Below are positions 37,528-46,800 of a stretch of 64,000 bases of DNA, piece after piece (within the stretch, counting starts at the first letter, position 1; each line of letters starts with the position of its first letter). The notes under the pieces were generated by a model that saw only the letters and a program-made list of their open reading frames with translations, ran no database searches and was not told where the DNA came from. The stretch covers positions 1,006,312-1,070,311 of the forward strand of contig NZ_LMUX01000021.1 in assembly GCF_009765705.1 (NCBI RefSeq). Reading direction: 5' to 3'. Position numbers and translations under genes: made by a program. Source of the stretch: Burkholderia sp. L27(2015). GTDB taxonomy: Bacteria > Pseudomonadota > Gammaproteobacteria > Burkholderiales > Burkholderiaceae.

Positions 37528-37798
37528 TGATCTTCCCCTCCAAAATCAAAAAAACGGACTGGCCTTAAGCCACGTTTAAAGAGAATGGTGTCTACTGCAG
37601 CTAAGGGCATTCAGCGTCATATCGGATTTTGCCCCAATAGCTCGGATCCGTCCGAGAGGCGGGCACCTTGCGGCGTAAAAAATGCCCTATTAGGCGCATA
37701 CATCACAATATAGTTACTTCTATGACTGGTCATCGGACGAAAAATCCCAAAAACCAGACAAAAAAGTTGATCTCAATTTTAAGGGGTTGACGTGGCTC

Positions 37799-37825
37799 TT
37801 AGCACTCCGCGCAAGTGAGTGCTAA
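37799..37825 (+). promoter_or_regulatory. CIRCE operator (HrcA-binding site) upstream of rpoH
   Basis: TTAGCACTC, nine bases, GAGTGCTAA: the consensus CIRCE inverted repeat without a mismatch. It lies 48 bases before the rpoH GTG start. A TTGACG hexamer is at 37787-37792. HrcA repression of the heat-shock sigma gene is the direct inference. Confidence 0.93.
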
Positions 37826-37872
37826 AATCACCGCGATGTATGTTGCAATGCAAGACGAAAAGGAGTTTGAAC

Positions 37873-38829
37873 GTGAACCAGGACATGACCTTACCCGCCA
37901 TCGCCAGCTTGAACGAAGCAGGCGTGGGTATGCGTAAGTCAGGCGCGCCGGCTGCCAGGTCCGGTACTCTCGTCGCGGCAAACAGCCTCTTGGGGCCCGT
38001 GGGTAACATTGACGCCTATATCCAGGCCGTCAACCGGGTTCCGTTGCTGACCGCCGCCGAGGAGCAGCGGCTGGCCATCGAATACCGCGACCGCAACGAT
38101 TTGGACGCAGCTCGCCAACTGGTGCTCTCGCACCTGCGGCTGGTGGTGTCGATCGCCCGGAATTATCTGGGCTACGGTTTGCCCCATGCCGACCTGATCC
38201 AGGAAGGCAATATCGGTTTGATGAAAGCCGTGAAGCGCTTCGATCCGCAACAGAATGTGCGGCTGGTGTCCTACGCCATGCATTGGATCAAGGCCGAGAT
38301 CCATGAGTACATCTTGCGCAACTGGCGCATGGTCAAGGTTGCGACGACCAAGGCGCAGCGCAAGCTGTTCTTTAACCTGCGCAGCCACAAGCAGGGCATA
38401 CACGCGTTCACGCCCGATGAAATCGAAGGGCTCGCGAAGGAACTGAACGTCAAGCGCGAAGAAGTCGCCGAGATGGAAACGCGCTTGTCCGGTGGCGATA
38501 TCGCCCTGGAAGGTCAAGTCGAAGATGGCGAGGAAGCGTTCGCGCCGATCGGATACCTGACCGACACGCATGACGAGCCCACCGAAGTGCTGGCCGCGCG
38601 CCAGTTTGACCGCTTGCAAAGCGACGGGCTGGGCAGCGCGCTGGAGTCGCTCGACGCGCGCAGCCGCCGCATTATCGAAGCGCGCTGGCTGCAGGTGTCC
38701 GACGATGGCTCGGGCGGCGCCACCTTGCACGATCTGGCGGACGAGTTTGGCGTATCGGCCGAGCGCATCCGGCAAATCGAGGTCAGCGCGATGAAGAAAA
38801 TGCGCTCCGCCTTGCACGATTACACCTGA
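37873..38829 (+). CDS. rpoH: RNA polymerase heat-shock sigma factor (sigma-32)
   Basis: 318 residues from a GTG start with AAGGAG seven bases upstream; an ATG four codons later is the alternative. Region 2 (NYLGYGLPHADLIQEGNIGL, MHWIKAEIHEYILRNWRMV), the RpoH box QRKLFFNLRSHKQG and region 4 (DEFGVSAERIRQIEVSAM) are present. Controls chaperones and proteases. Preceded by a CIRCE site, so HrcA and sigma-32 control are likely linked. The 270-base gap before CIRCE shows no gene. Confidence 0.96.
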   Translation: MNQDMTLPAIASLNEAGVGMRKSGAPAARSGTLVAANSLLGPVGNIDAYIQAVNRVPLLTAAEEQRLAIEYRDRNDLDAARQLVLSHLRLVVSIARNYLGYGLPHADLIQEGNIGLMKAVKRFDPQQNVRLVSYAMHWIKAEIHEYILRNWRMVKVATTKAQRKLFFNLRSHKQGIHAFTPDEIEGLAKELNVKREEVAEMETRLSGGDIALEGQVEDGEEAFAPIGYLTDTHDEPTEVLAARQFDRLQSDGLGSALESLDARSRRIIEARWLQVSDDGSGGATLHDLADEFGVSAERIRQIEVSAMKKMRSALHDYT

Positions 38830-39141
38830 CGGATGTGCCGGGCTATTATTCGTAACACTTTCTTGCATTTTTGCGCAATCGTGTACTGAAGGCTCTCGAC
38901 ACGCGTAGCGCCCCAGTGCACGGGCCTCGCAAGCGGGGTCAGACGTATCCGGCGCTGTAATTTGGCGGCTCGAACCCAGTAAAACGCGGCATATGTTTTT
39001 TGTTTTGCCGTTATAGTGTTATCTGAGGAACGGGAATTTCGTTTAGGCGTTCGTTCATGCGGCCAGACTGCTTTGCAGCCGAGCTACTTGCAACGCCCGA
39101 TCCACCGCAATATTGAAGTCATGCTTTATTTGGAGTGCGCC
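38830..39141. other. 312-base gap after rpoH
   Basis: No gene, RNA or clear terminator is recognised. Locally AT-richer around 38990-39030. Confidence 0.5.
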
Positions 39142-39306
39142 ATGTTGGATACGAACTGGATCCTGGCTTTGGGCCTGTTGTTGGCATTTGGCACGCTGGG
39201 TGTCGCGATCGTCAGCGGAATTCGCCAGATGGCGGAACAGGAAGCGCGCAAGCGTCTGATCCCCATCCGCATCCGTGCGTCGGACTATTCAAGCCGTCAA
39301 CGCTAG
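39142..39306 (+). CDS. Small single-pass membrane protein, function unknown
   Basis: 54 residues from the ATG at 39142, which has GGAG seven bases upstream. One membrane segment (WILALGLLLAFGTLGVAIV), then a basic tail (EARKRLIPIRIRAS). A longer in-frame start at 39016 adds a non-hydrophobic leader and is less likely. No family recognised. The following 190 bases to nagA show no gene. Confidence 0.6.
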   Translation: MLDTNWILALGLLLAFGTLGVAIVSGIRQMAEQEARKRLIPIRIRASDYSSRQR

Positions 39307-39497
39307 TTTTGCGATGGGACCGTGCGACTGCGGGTCGTACCTTGCAGTAGCTGGCCCCGTTTGGTAGGTCCGGCTTATTTAAGTTGATCAACACGCATGG
39401 GATCGTCCCTTGCGTGAGATTTGTGTAGGTTCCACGCGGCTCGCTCTCACGCCAGCTCTGCTCACAAGTATCTGCTTAGTGCGGTTTAAGCCGCTGA

Positions 39498-40613
39498 TCA
39501 AGGCAGCACCTCGATGCTCTCCCCCTCCACGTACACTTCCTGCAGCTTGATGTCGCGGTCGAAAACGACCAGGTCGGCGTAGGCATCGGCCTCGATACGT
39601 CCGCGCTGCATCAGTCCCAGATAGTCCGCCGCGTGACGAGACAGTCGCGCCGACACGTCCGCCAAGGGCAACCCCAGTTCGACCAGATTGCGCAGCGCCT
39701 GATCCATTGTCAGGATGCTTCCGGCCAGTGTGCCGTCGGCAAGCCGAACTGCGCCCAGGCACTTGTGAACATGCTGGCTACCAAGGCGATATGCGCCGTC
39801 CGGCATGCCTGTGGCTGCGGTTGCGTCGGTGACGCAATACAGCTTGGGAATGGCGCGTAACGCGGCTCGGATCGCGCCGGGGTGAACGTGCAGTAGATCG
39901 GGGATTAATTCGGCGAATTCCGCATGCGCAAGCGCCGCGCCCACCATACCTGGCTCGCGATGATGCAAGCCGCTCATCGCATTGAACAAATGCGTGAAGC
40001 CGCTGGCGCCGCAGCGCAGCGCCGCAACGCCGTCTTCGTAACTTCCCAGCGTGTGACCGATTTGTACGCGTATGCCTCGCGCCGCCAGCGCTTCGATAAT
40101 GGGCGCGTGGCCCGCGACTTCCGGCGCCAGCGTTACGACCCTCACCGGCGCCAGCGATAGAAAGTGCAGCACTTCCTCCAACGCCGCGGTTTTGGCCGCG
40201 TCGGGCTGGGCGCCAAGCTTGGCCGGATTCAGATACGGTCCTTCCAGATGTACGCCGAGCAAGCGTGCACTACCGCCAGGACGCGATTGCGCGGCTCGCG
40301 CGAGCTCCGCCAACACCGTTTCCAGCTCCGGGCGCGGCGCCGTCATCGTGGTTGCGAGCAAGCCGGTGGTGCCATGCCGTGCATGCAGACGCGCCATCGT
40401 CAAAACAGCAGCAGCGCCCTCCATGACGTCGGCTCCGCCGCCACCGTGCACATGCAGATCGATAAAGCCCGGCAAAATATAGGGCTCTTGATTGGTTTGA
40501 GGATCGACCGGAACGCCGTCGAGATGCGCAATGCGTCCGTCGCGTACCGTTAGGCAGCCAAGGATCCAGCCCTGCGTTGTCAGAATATTGCCGGTCAGCA
40601 CGGGGTAGCGCAT
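39498..40613 (-). CDS. nagA: N-acetylglucosamine-6-phosphate deacetylase
   Basis: 371 residues. Amidohydrolase fold: LPGFIDLHVHGGGGADVMEG carries the metal-binding histidines; HLEGPYLNPAKLGA and THLFNAMSGLHHREPG are NagA signatures, and VTDATAATGMPDG holds the catalytic Asp. Recycles cell-wall or environmental GlcNAc to glucosamine 6-phosphate. No nagB or GlcNAc PTS permease is adjacent. Confidence 0.94.
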   Translation of the reverse strand: MRYPVLTGNILTTQGWILGCLTVRDGRIAHLDGVPVDPQTNQEPYILPGFIDLHVHGGGGADVMEGAAAVLTMARLHARHGTTGLLATTMTAPRPELETVLAELARAAQSRPGGSARLLGVHLEGPYLNPAKLGAQPDAAKTAALEEVLHFLSLAPVRVVTLAPEVAGHAPIIEALAARGIRVQIGHTLGSYEDGVAALRCGASGFTHLFNAMSGLHHREPGMVGAALAHAEFAELIPDLLHVHPGAIRAALRAIPKLYCVTDATAATGMPDGAYRLGSQHVHKCLGAVRLADGTLAGSILTMDQALRNLVELGLPLADVSARLSRHAADYLGLMQRGRIEADAYADLVVFDRDIKLQEVYVEGESIEVLP

Positions 40614-40633
40614 GAGAGGGGCTGCGATTGCCG

Positions 40634-41242
40634 CTAAGACAGCAGCAACTTCAGATCATGTACCCAGGACTGCGCGCCCTGTGCGTCTTTCACATACAAG
40701 CGCAACTGCCCCTTCTCGTCGAAGACGTAGCTGGCCGCAGTGTGATCCACGGTGTAGTCGCCCGGCGTCGTGCCGGCGACATTGGCATGGTAGATCCGGA
40801 AATCGTGCGTCACGCTTGTGAGCGCAGCGTCGCTATCGGGACGCAGGCCAATAAACGTCGGGTTAAATGCTTTCACATATTGTCCAAGCACCGCAGCCGT
40901 GTCGCGCTGCGGATCCAGCGTGATAAACAGCACTTGCACCTGCTTGCTCGCATCCCCGAGCTGCTGCATGGCCTGCGAAAGGTCAGCCAAGGTAGTGGGA
41001 CACACATCAGGGCAATGGGTGTATCCGAATACCAGCACCACCGCCTTTCCCTTGAAATCGCCGACGTTCAGCGTTTTGCCTTGCGTGTCGGGCAACGAGA
41101 AATTCTGGCCGAACGCGGTATTACCGGTCAGGTCGAGATTGGTGAAATCGGGTTTGGAATCACAGGCGGCCAACAACGTGGTGGCCACCATCGCGCATAT
41201 TAGAGCATTGCGCAGTGACGCGAACGGGCGTTTGGAATGCAT
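40634..41242 (-). CDS. SCO1/SenC copper chaperone for cytochrome oxidase
   Basis: 202 residues. Lipoprotein-type N-terminus (LLAAC), thioredoxin fold, copper-binding CPDVC and a distal histidine (YTVDHTAASYVF). Delivers copper to the CuA site of subunit II. Lies two bases from ctaB on the same strand, closing the oxidase-assembly operon. Confidence 0.94.
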   Translation of the reverse strand: MHSKRPFASLRNALICAMVATTLLAACDSKPDFTNLDLTGNTAFGQNFSLPDTQGKTLNVGDFKGKAVVLVFGYTHCPDVCPTTLADLSQAMQQLGDASKQVQVLFITLDPQRDTAAVLGQYVKAFNPTFIGLRPDSDAALTSVTHDFRIYHANVAGTTPGDYTVDHTAASYVFDEKGQLRLYVKDAQGAQSWVHDLKLLLS

Positions 41243-41243
41243 A

Positions 41244-42158
41244 TTAGAACCCGAGCAACGGACGCGTATAGTGGTCGACCAGTAACGCGGCGAACAACAG
41301 CGATAGGTAGAGAATCGAATAACGGAAAGCACGCCTGGCCAACTCGTCAGAATACGCGCGATAGATTTTCCACGCATACCCCAGAAAGATCGCATCGAGC
41401 ACAACCGCAGAAAGCAGATAAATCAGGCCACTCATCTGGACCGCATACGGCAGCAGCGAGACCCCGAACAACACGATGCTGTATAGCAGAATCTGCAAAC
41501 GCGTAAACTTTTCGCCATGCGTATTAGGCAGCATCGGCAGCCCGGCTTTCAGGTAATCCTGACGGCGGTACAAGGCCAGCGACCAGAAATGCGGCGGCGT
41601 CCAGACGAAGATAATCAACACCAGTATCCATGCCTGATGCGGCACATGCCCGGTGACCGCGGCCCATCCCAGCGCCGGTGGCATCGCGCCCGAAGCGCCG
41701 CCGATCACGATGTTCTGCGGCGTCGAGGGCTTCAGGATAATGGTGTAAACCACCGCGTAGCCGACAAAGGTCGCCAGCGTCAGCCACATCGTCAGCGCAT
41801 TGGTGAACGCGTAAAGCACCCACATTCCCAAGCTGCCGAGCACCGCGGAAAACACGATGATTTGCGGGGCACTGATCTGGCCGTTGGCAGAAGGACGCCA
41901 TGCGGTACGGCGCATCAACGCGTCTATTTTCTGTTCGACCAGACAGTTGATCGCAAACGCGGCGCCCGCCAGCAAACCGATGCCGATGGTGCCGCCGATC
42001 AGAACCTGCCAGGGCACCATGCCTGGTGTCGCGAGAAACATCCCGATCACGGCGCAAAAGACGGCGAGTTGGGTCACCCGCGGCTTGGTCAGGGCAAGAT
42101 ATTGGGTGACACGGCTACCCGGCGTGGGGGACTGAGCTGGCAGAGTGGTACTTTTCAT
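41244..42158 (-). CDS. ctaB: Protohaem IX farnesyltransferase (haem O synthase)
   Basis: 304 residues, UbiA-type prenyltransferase with about nine membrane helices. [19 protein letters not shown] opens the enzyme; [19 protein letters not shown] is the first prenyl-diphosphate motif. Converts haem B to haem O, the substrate of CtaA. The ATG at 42158 (MKSTTLP) was preferred; MREPIM at 42173 is possible. Confidence 0.95.
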   Translation of the reverse strand: MKSTTLPAQSPTPGSRVTQYLALTKPRVTQLAVFCAVIGMFLATPGMVPWQVLIGGTIGIGLLAGAAFAINCLVEQKIDALMRRTAWRPSANGQISAPQIIVFSAVLGSLGMWVLYAFTNALTMWLTLATFVGYAVVYTIILKPSTPQNIVIGGASGAMPPALGWAAVTGHVPHQAWILVLIIFVWTPPHFWSLALYRRQDYLKAGLPMLPNTHGEKFTRLQILLYSIVLFGVSLLPYAVQMSGLIYLLSAVVLDAIFLGYAWKIYRAYSDELARRAFRYSILYLSLLFAALLVDHYTRPLLGF

Positions 42159-42313
42159 GATGGGCTCACGCATAGTGGCCGCTGGAATGAGTTCAAACGG
42201 TTCGGTCGCTCGGCTACTTGTAGCATATGAGAGGCGCATTTGCGCTGCTCGTCCACATCCGGCATCTGCATTCAGATCCGCACTTGGCACGCACTTGGCA
42301 TTTATCCACTCTC

Positions 42314-43417
42314 TTATCGAGCCCGAGAAGGGGCATAGCCGGTAGCATCGCAGCGCGCGCCCAGTCGAGCGACGCTCAACCTGTAGTTTAGCATGACGAG
42401 CAACAACAACAGGACTGCCGAGCCGCCGTTATGAGCCACTGCAATGGCCAGCGGCCACTGCAGCACGATGTTCGAAAGCCCTGTCACGAACTGAATCACG
42501 ATTACCGCCAACAGGCCGGTGGCCGGCGCGCGCAGTGTGGCATAACGCCGCAACTTCCACGCGAGCCATGCGATGTACGGCACCACCACGAAAGCAAACG
42601 TACGGTGCAGCCAGTGGATGGCCACCAGGGCATCCTGGGACAGCACCTCGCCGTCACCGGTGCGGCCCAGTTGGCGCCACAGGTGGAAGCCATGGCTGAA
42701 GTCCATCGGGGGCACCCACATGCCATTGCAGGTGGGGAAATCGCTACATGCCAGCACGGCATAGTTGGTACTCACCCAGCCGCCCAGCGCAATCTGCACT
42801 ATCAGCAAAATCAGCCCGAATACCGCGGCCCCCTGCCAGGGCGCGGCTTGCGGGTCAGCCGGCGCCGGCGTCAGGCGCGCGCCCAGCCAACCCAGCATGG
42901 CCAGCATGGCCAGGCCCAGCAGCAAATGTATTGTAACGATCACCGGTTGCAGCTTGAGCGTGACAGTCCACGCGCCAAACGCGCCTTGCACGCAGATCAG
43001 TGCCAGCAGGGCGGTCGGCCACCACGGCGAAATCTGCAACTGCCGACGTTTGGCCCAGGCCAGCACGACTTGCACGACGATCAGCACACCAATGGCAGTG
43101 GCGAAATAACGATGCAGCATTTCGATCCAGGCCTTGGTCATGCTGACCGGCCCGGTGGGCATCAGCGCGTGTGCGGCGTGTATCGCCGCATGAGCGACAA
43201 ACGGCGAGGCCGTGCCATAGCAGCCCGGCCAGTCGGGACAGCCCAATCCCGAATCGGTGAGACGCGTGAAGCCGCCAAACATCACCAGATCCATGGTCAG
43301 GAAGGTCGTCACCCACACCAGTTTGCGAAATTTGTTGGCGTCGCCTTTGACCCAGATATAGGTCAGGGGAAACAGCGCAATGCACAGACCAGTCAGGCAG
43401 ATTTGCAGTACGAACAT
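42314..43417 (-). CDS. ctaA: Haem A synthase (COX15/CtaA)
   Basis: 367 residues, eight predicted membrane segments. [22 protein letters not shown] and, late, the histidine [13 protein letters not shown] fit the family. Oxidises the haem O methyl to give haem A for cytochrome aa3. The start at 43417 (MFVLQIC) begins the first membrane helix; a longer frame to 43516 adds a non-conserved leader. Confidence 0.95.
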   Translation of the reverse strand: MFVLQICLTGLCIALFPLTYIWVKGDANKFRKLVWVTTFLTMDLVMFGGFTRLTDSGLGCPDWPGCYGTASPFVAHAAIHAAHALMPTGPVSMTKAWIEMLHRYFATAIGVLIVVQVVLAWAKRRQLQISPWWPTALLALICVQGAFGAWTVTLKLQPVIVTIHLLLGLAMLAMLGWLGARLTPAPADPQAAPWQGAAVFGLILLIVQIALGGWVSTNYAVLACSDFPTCNGMWVPPMDFSHGFHLWRQLGRTGDGEVLSQDALVAIHWLHRTFAFVVVPYIAWLAWKLRRYATLRAPATGLLAVIVIQFVTGLSNIVLQWPLAIAVAHNGGSAVLLLLLVMLNYRLSVARLGARCDATGYAPSRAR

Positions 43418-43566
43418 CTCAACTTCCGTTAAAAAAGCTCGCGAGAACCTCGCGCGGCCCTGGTGCGGCTCTTGTGGGGCTATTGCCCCCCTCGCGCGCA
43501 ACCCTCGCGTAATCATCCCCGCCGCCGCGCCGCTACTTCCTCACGTTGCTATCGCCATCGCATCGA

Positions 43567-44208
43567 TTAGCCGATCGACGACGCTCTCAATAACTTGCCG
43601 ATGTCGTTCTTGATTTTGCTCGGATCGGCATCCTTGGGAAACCGCATCATCAAATTACCATTCGGGTCGATTACATAGATATGGTCGCCGATCGCGGTGC
43701 CGTCATCGACCGGGAACCATTGCGCGAGCGCAGCCGGGTCGACTATCCACGCGTGCGTGTCGGGGTAGGCGTTGAGTATCTTCGGTGCGATCGGGCCGGC
43801 ATCGGTACGCAGCCACACGGTTTCGATCCGGTCGCGCTCGGCGCCTTGCGTGGCTCGGATCTGGCGTGCGAAATAAAGCCGCGTGGCACAACTTTCGTCA
43901 CAGCTGCTGGGTGCCACCGAAATCAACAACCACTTGCCTGCAAATGCAGTGTGAGGGACGACGGCGCCGTTCGAATCGCGCACGACAAGACTGTCCGGCA
44001 CCGGCCGCTGCGGCGAAATAAGCGCGCCATAGTTGGTCGTGCCGCCGTGCGGTTTGAAAAAGTAGTAGGTCAGATACGATGCGATAACGGGCGCAGCGCA
44101 AATCGCCAGCACCAACAGGATCATGGCTCGTGAGCGGCGCAACTGCGTAGGCGTCGGGGGCGGCTGCATGGGACGCCGGCCGGCTGTTGGACGGACTGGT
44201 TTGGACAA
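43567..44208 (-). CDS. SCO1-like thioredoxin-fold membrane protein of the oxidase cluster
   Basis: 213 residues. One N-terminal membrane helix (MILLVLAICAAPVIASYLTYYF) and a periplasmic thioredoxin-like domain with CDESC (a CxxxC pair) in APSSCDESCATRLY. It is a distant SCO relative usually found between ctaA and surf1 in Burkholderiaceae. A role in copper or thiol handling for the oxidase is inferred. It is the second CxxxC protein of the cluster. Confidence 0.82.
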   Translation of the reverse strand: MSKPVRPTAGRRPMQPPPTPTQLRRSRAMILLVLAICAAPVIASYLTYYFFKPHGGTTNYGALISPQRPVPDSLVVRDSNGAVVPHTAFAGKWLLISVAPSSCDESCATRLYFARQIRATQGAERDRIETVWLRTDAGPIAPKILNAYPDTHAWIVDPAALAQWFPVDDGTAIGDHIYVIDPNGNLMMRFPKDADPSKIKNDIGKLLRASSIG

Positions 44209-44265
44209 AACGGATTCCTTTAAATAACTCAGGCGAGCGGGCCAGGCCGGCGGCTCGCCCCTGCT

Positions 44266-44997
44266 TCAATCAAGCTGGTCGGGTTCCTGCTGGCGTTGCT
44301 GGCGTGCCGAGCGACGTGCGGCATATAGCCCCACGACGATCACGGCAATCGCCATGCCCCACCATTGCAGCATATAGCCATAGTTACGCTCGACCCCGGT
44401 GGCCGGTGCGGGCCAATCGCGAACCAGGCCATCGCCGTCAGCGCTCGTTTGTTCGAGCACGAAAGGCTGCAGCGACAAGCCGGTTTCGTTCGCATAGGCA
44501 TCCACGGCAAGATTTTGCCGAATTTTCAAATGCGGCGCAGAACCGTCATGCCCAAGTTCATAAACGCGTGTCGCATCGGCGCGGGCAATACCCGTCAACT
44601 CGATGCTCCCACTAGGGGTACTGTAAGGCGCGATCACCGTACGATCGACCGAGTTGCGGGGCAACCAGCCGCGACTCACCAGCACCGCACCGCCGTTATC
44701 GAGCTTGAACGGCGTGATGACGTAAAAGCCCGATTGATCCTGATACGGGCGATTGTCCAGATAAACCGTCAGCTCCGGCAAAAAATGCCCACGCGCGACG
44801 ATCCGGTGATATTCGACCCCACTCACCGGCAACATTTGTGTGCCCAGTTCGATCACGCTTGCGTGCTCGAACTGTTCGATGAGCGCCTGCCGCGCCTCCT
44901 TCTCATGCGCCCGGCTGCGCTGCCAGAAACCCAAGCTTGTCGTCAGCATCGCCACAACGATAACCGCAAATGCCGGCCAGAACTTGATTTTCAGCAT
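44266..44997 (-). CDS. SURF1 family cytochrome oxidase assembly protein
   Basis: 243 residues, membrane helices at both ends (FAVIVVAMLTTSLGFWQ and MLQWWGMAIAVIVVGLY). FWQRSRAHEKEA, LDNRPYQDQSGFYVITPF and VSRGWLP are SURF1 hallmarks. Helps haem A insertion into subunit I. The ATG at 44997 was chosen; a longer frame is non-conserved. Confidence 0.93.
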   Translation of the reverse strand: MLKIKFWPAFAVIVVAMLTTSLGFWQRSRAHEKEARQALIEQFEHASVIELGTQMLPVSGVEYHRIVARGHFLPELTVYLDNRPYQDQSGFYVITPFKLDNGGAVLVSRGWLPRNSVDRTVIAPYSTPSGSIELTGIARADATRVYELGHDGSAPHLKIRQNLAVDAYANETGLSLQPFVLEQTSADGDGLVRDWPAPATGVERNYGYMLQWWGMAIAVIVVGLYAARRSARQQRQQEPDQLD

Positions 44998-45083
44998 CGC
45001 GCGCCTCTCGCGTCCTTGCAGTCCCAAGCGCACCCCGCACATAGCAATGCGATAATCTGTAGATTCATTTTTTGGCCGAATTC

Positions 45084-45293
45084 ATGCGTATCGTTGTCGT
45101 CATCGCTTTCATCCTCATAATTGGGAGCCTCGCCTCCGCCCTGTATTTCATGATGAAGGACCGTGGGAACAGCAAGCGCATGGTGTATTCGCTGATGTTT
45201 CGCGTGGGCTTTTCCATCGCCCTGTTCCTCTTCATCCTGTTCGCCAACTGGATGGGTTGGATACAGTCGACTGGCATCCCGATCGGCCGCTAA
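45084..45293 (+). CDS. Twin-transmembrane protein (DUF2909 family)
   Basis: 69 residues with two hydrophobic helices (IVVVIAFILIIGSLASALYF and GFSIALFLFILFANWMGWI) joined by a basic loop. Commonly sits between ctaE and the SURF1 gene, on the opposite strand to them here. Role in the oxidase unknown. The ATG at 45084 starts the first helix. Confidence 0.82.
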   Translation: MRIVVVIAFILIIGSLASALYFMMKDRGNSKRMVYSLMFRVGFSIALFLFILFANWMGWIQSTGIPIGR

Positions 45294-45441
45294 AATCGTC
45301 CACTGGGCCCGTTGCCGGGCCCGGCAACACTGCGGCAAATCGTCGCATCGGCTCGCCGTAAGCGACAACGCCGCCCACAGGGGCGGCGCAGCGTAATCAG
45401 CGAAAACGGTCTATCGAGCTAGACGCTTCGCAATCCCGGGC

Positions 45442-46299
45442 TCAGAGCCAGTACACGACGATATACAGCCCCAGCCACACCACGTCGACAAAGTGCCAAT
45501 ACCAAGCGGCGCCCTCGAACGCGAAATGATGCTCCGCGGTGAAGTCGCCGCGCAACATGCGCACCAATACGACGCTGAGCATCAAGCCGCCCATCGTCAC
45601 GTGGAAACCGTGGAAACCGGTCAGCAGGAAGAAGGTCGAGCCGTAGACGCCCGAGGTCAACTTCAGGTTCAGTTCGTTGTACGCGTGAAAATACTCGAAG
45701 CCTTGGCAGAACAGGAAGGCCACACCCAGAGCGATCGTGATCGCCAGCCAGGTACACGCTTTCCTGCGGTGATTCTCGCGCAGCGCATGGTGCGACATGG
45801 TCAGCGTAGCGCCCGACGACAACAACAGCGCCGTGTTGATGGTCGGAACCGGCCACGGCGTCATCGAACGGAAGTGCGAGACCAGGTTGCCCGGCCCGAT
45901 GTTCGGCCAAGTGGCTGCGAAATCCGGCCAGATAACCTGCGTGTTGACGTTATTGAGCATGTCGAGCGCAAACTCTCGCGCGTAGAACAATGCACCAAAA
46001 AACGCGCCGAAGAACATCACTTCGGAGAAGATAAACCAGCTCATGCTCCAGCGGAATGACGAATCGACCAGCTTGCCGTAAGAGCCGCTCTGCGATTCCG
46101 CGATCGCGTCGCCAAACCATTGCCACAACACGTAGAGCAGCCAGACCAAGCCAATCGCAAAACCGATAGGCGCAAAGCTCTCCCCATTGAGCCAGGCAGC
46201 CAGCGAGAAGAACATGCACAGCAGGCCGATCGCAGCCGTCAGCGGATGGCGTGATGGCTGCGGGACGAAATAAGTTGAGCCTGGCGTATGTGCGCTCAT
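45442..46299 (-). CDS. ctaE: Cytochrome c oxidase subunit III
   Basis: 285 residues, seven membrane segments. FSEVMFFGAFFGALFYAREF and LTGFHGFHVTMGGLML are subunit III signatures. Third core subunit of the aa3-type terminal oxidase with ctaC and ctaD upstream. Confidence 0.96.
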   Translation of the reverse strand: MSAHTPGSTYFVPQPSRHPLTAAIGLLCMFFSLAAWLNGESFAPIGFAIGLVWLLYVLWQWFGDAIAESQSGSYGKLVDSSFRWSMSWFIFSEVMFFGAFFGALFYAREFALDMLNNVNTQVIWPDFAATWPNIGPGNLVSHFRSMTPWPVPTINTALLLSSGATLTMSHHALRENHRRKACTWLAITIALGVAFLFCQGFEYFHAYNELNLKLTSGVYGSTFFLLTGFHGFHVTMGGLMLSVVLVRMLRGDFTAEHHFAFEGAAWYWHFVDVVWLGLYIVVYWL

Positions 46300-46354
46300 T
46301 GTTGTATCTCCACTTCAATCCAATTTTAACAATCGTGCCTGTCAGCGATGCCGA

Positions 46355-46558
46355 CTACTTGGCAACAACAACATGTATTACTGTGATCAACACAAGTATG
46401 AAACATGCACCGCACAATACCGCCGCGAGAATCACGTGGACCGGGTTCAACCCAGCCAAATCACGCTGATGATCACGTCCTTTGCGTATCCCGAAGAAAG
46501 ACCACATCACTGCTTTGATGGCTTTCAAAAAGCTCGGCTTGCCCTCTGCATCCAGCAT
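46355..46558 (-). CDS. DUF2970 family small membrane protein
   Basis: 67 residues starting MLDAEGKPSFLKAIKAVMWS, then FFGIRKGRDHQRD and one membrane helix (VHVILAAVLCGACFILVLIT). The family lies just before ctaE in betaproteobacterial oxidase clusters. Its usual upstream neighbour, ctaG/cox11, is missing here. Function unknown. Confidence 0.82.
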   Translation of the reverse strand: MLDAEGKPSFLKAIKAVMWSFFGIRKGRDHQRDLAGLNPVHVILAAVLCGACFILVLITVIHVVVAK

Positions 46559-46602
46559 CCGCCACTCCCAAAGCCAAGCATCGCTGACCGATTGTCCAGC
46601 CG

Positions 46603-46728
46603 CTACAAGACGTGGCTGGCGATCGACGCGACAAAAAACACCAACACGATACCCAACAAAATCATCCCGCCGCGAAAACATGCGCGACGTTGCTGCTCAG
46701 TCAGGGTTACCTGCGATTTCTGGTTCAT
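46603..46728 (-). CDS. Cytochrome oxidase small assembly protein
   Basis: 41 residues (MNQKSQVTLTEQQRRACFRG, then one membrane helix GMILLGIVLVFFVASIAS, ending HVL). Found by reading the gap after ctaD. Small proteins of this build, polar N-terminus plus one helix, directly follow ctaD in Burkholderiaceae. Probably aids assembly; no catalytic residues. The ribosome-binding site is weak (AGAAAAGAT). Confidence 0.75.
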   Translation of the reverse strand: MNQKSQVTLTEQQRRACFRGGMILLGIVLVFFVASIASHVL

Positions 46729-46800
46729 GATCTTTTCTAAAGCCGGGCGCGAGCCCGGCACTAACAATACATTGCGCTGCGGGTGCTCTTACGGGCGCTA

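Noticed and set aside
28051-37800. The whole interval as a mobile genomic island
   Set aside because: No integrase, transposase, tRNA attachment site or direct repeats found; several of its genes (ybiB, rpoH neighbours) are ordinary chromosomal genes. Rearrangement by deletion explains it equally well.
26313-39432. GTAGGTTCC motif seen at 26313, 26337 and 39424 as a dispersed element
   Set aside because: Only nine to ten bases and three copies; cannot be told from chance or from the general repeat background.
42431-43432. 333-codon plus-strand frame opposite ctaA
   Set aside because: Antisense shadow; ctaA has clear family motifs.
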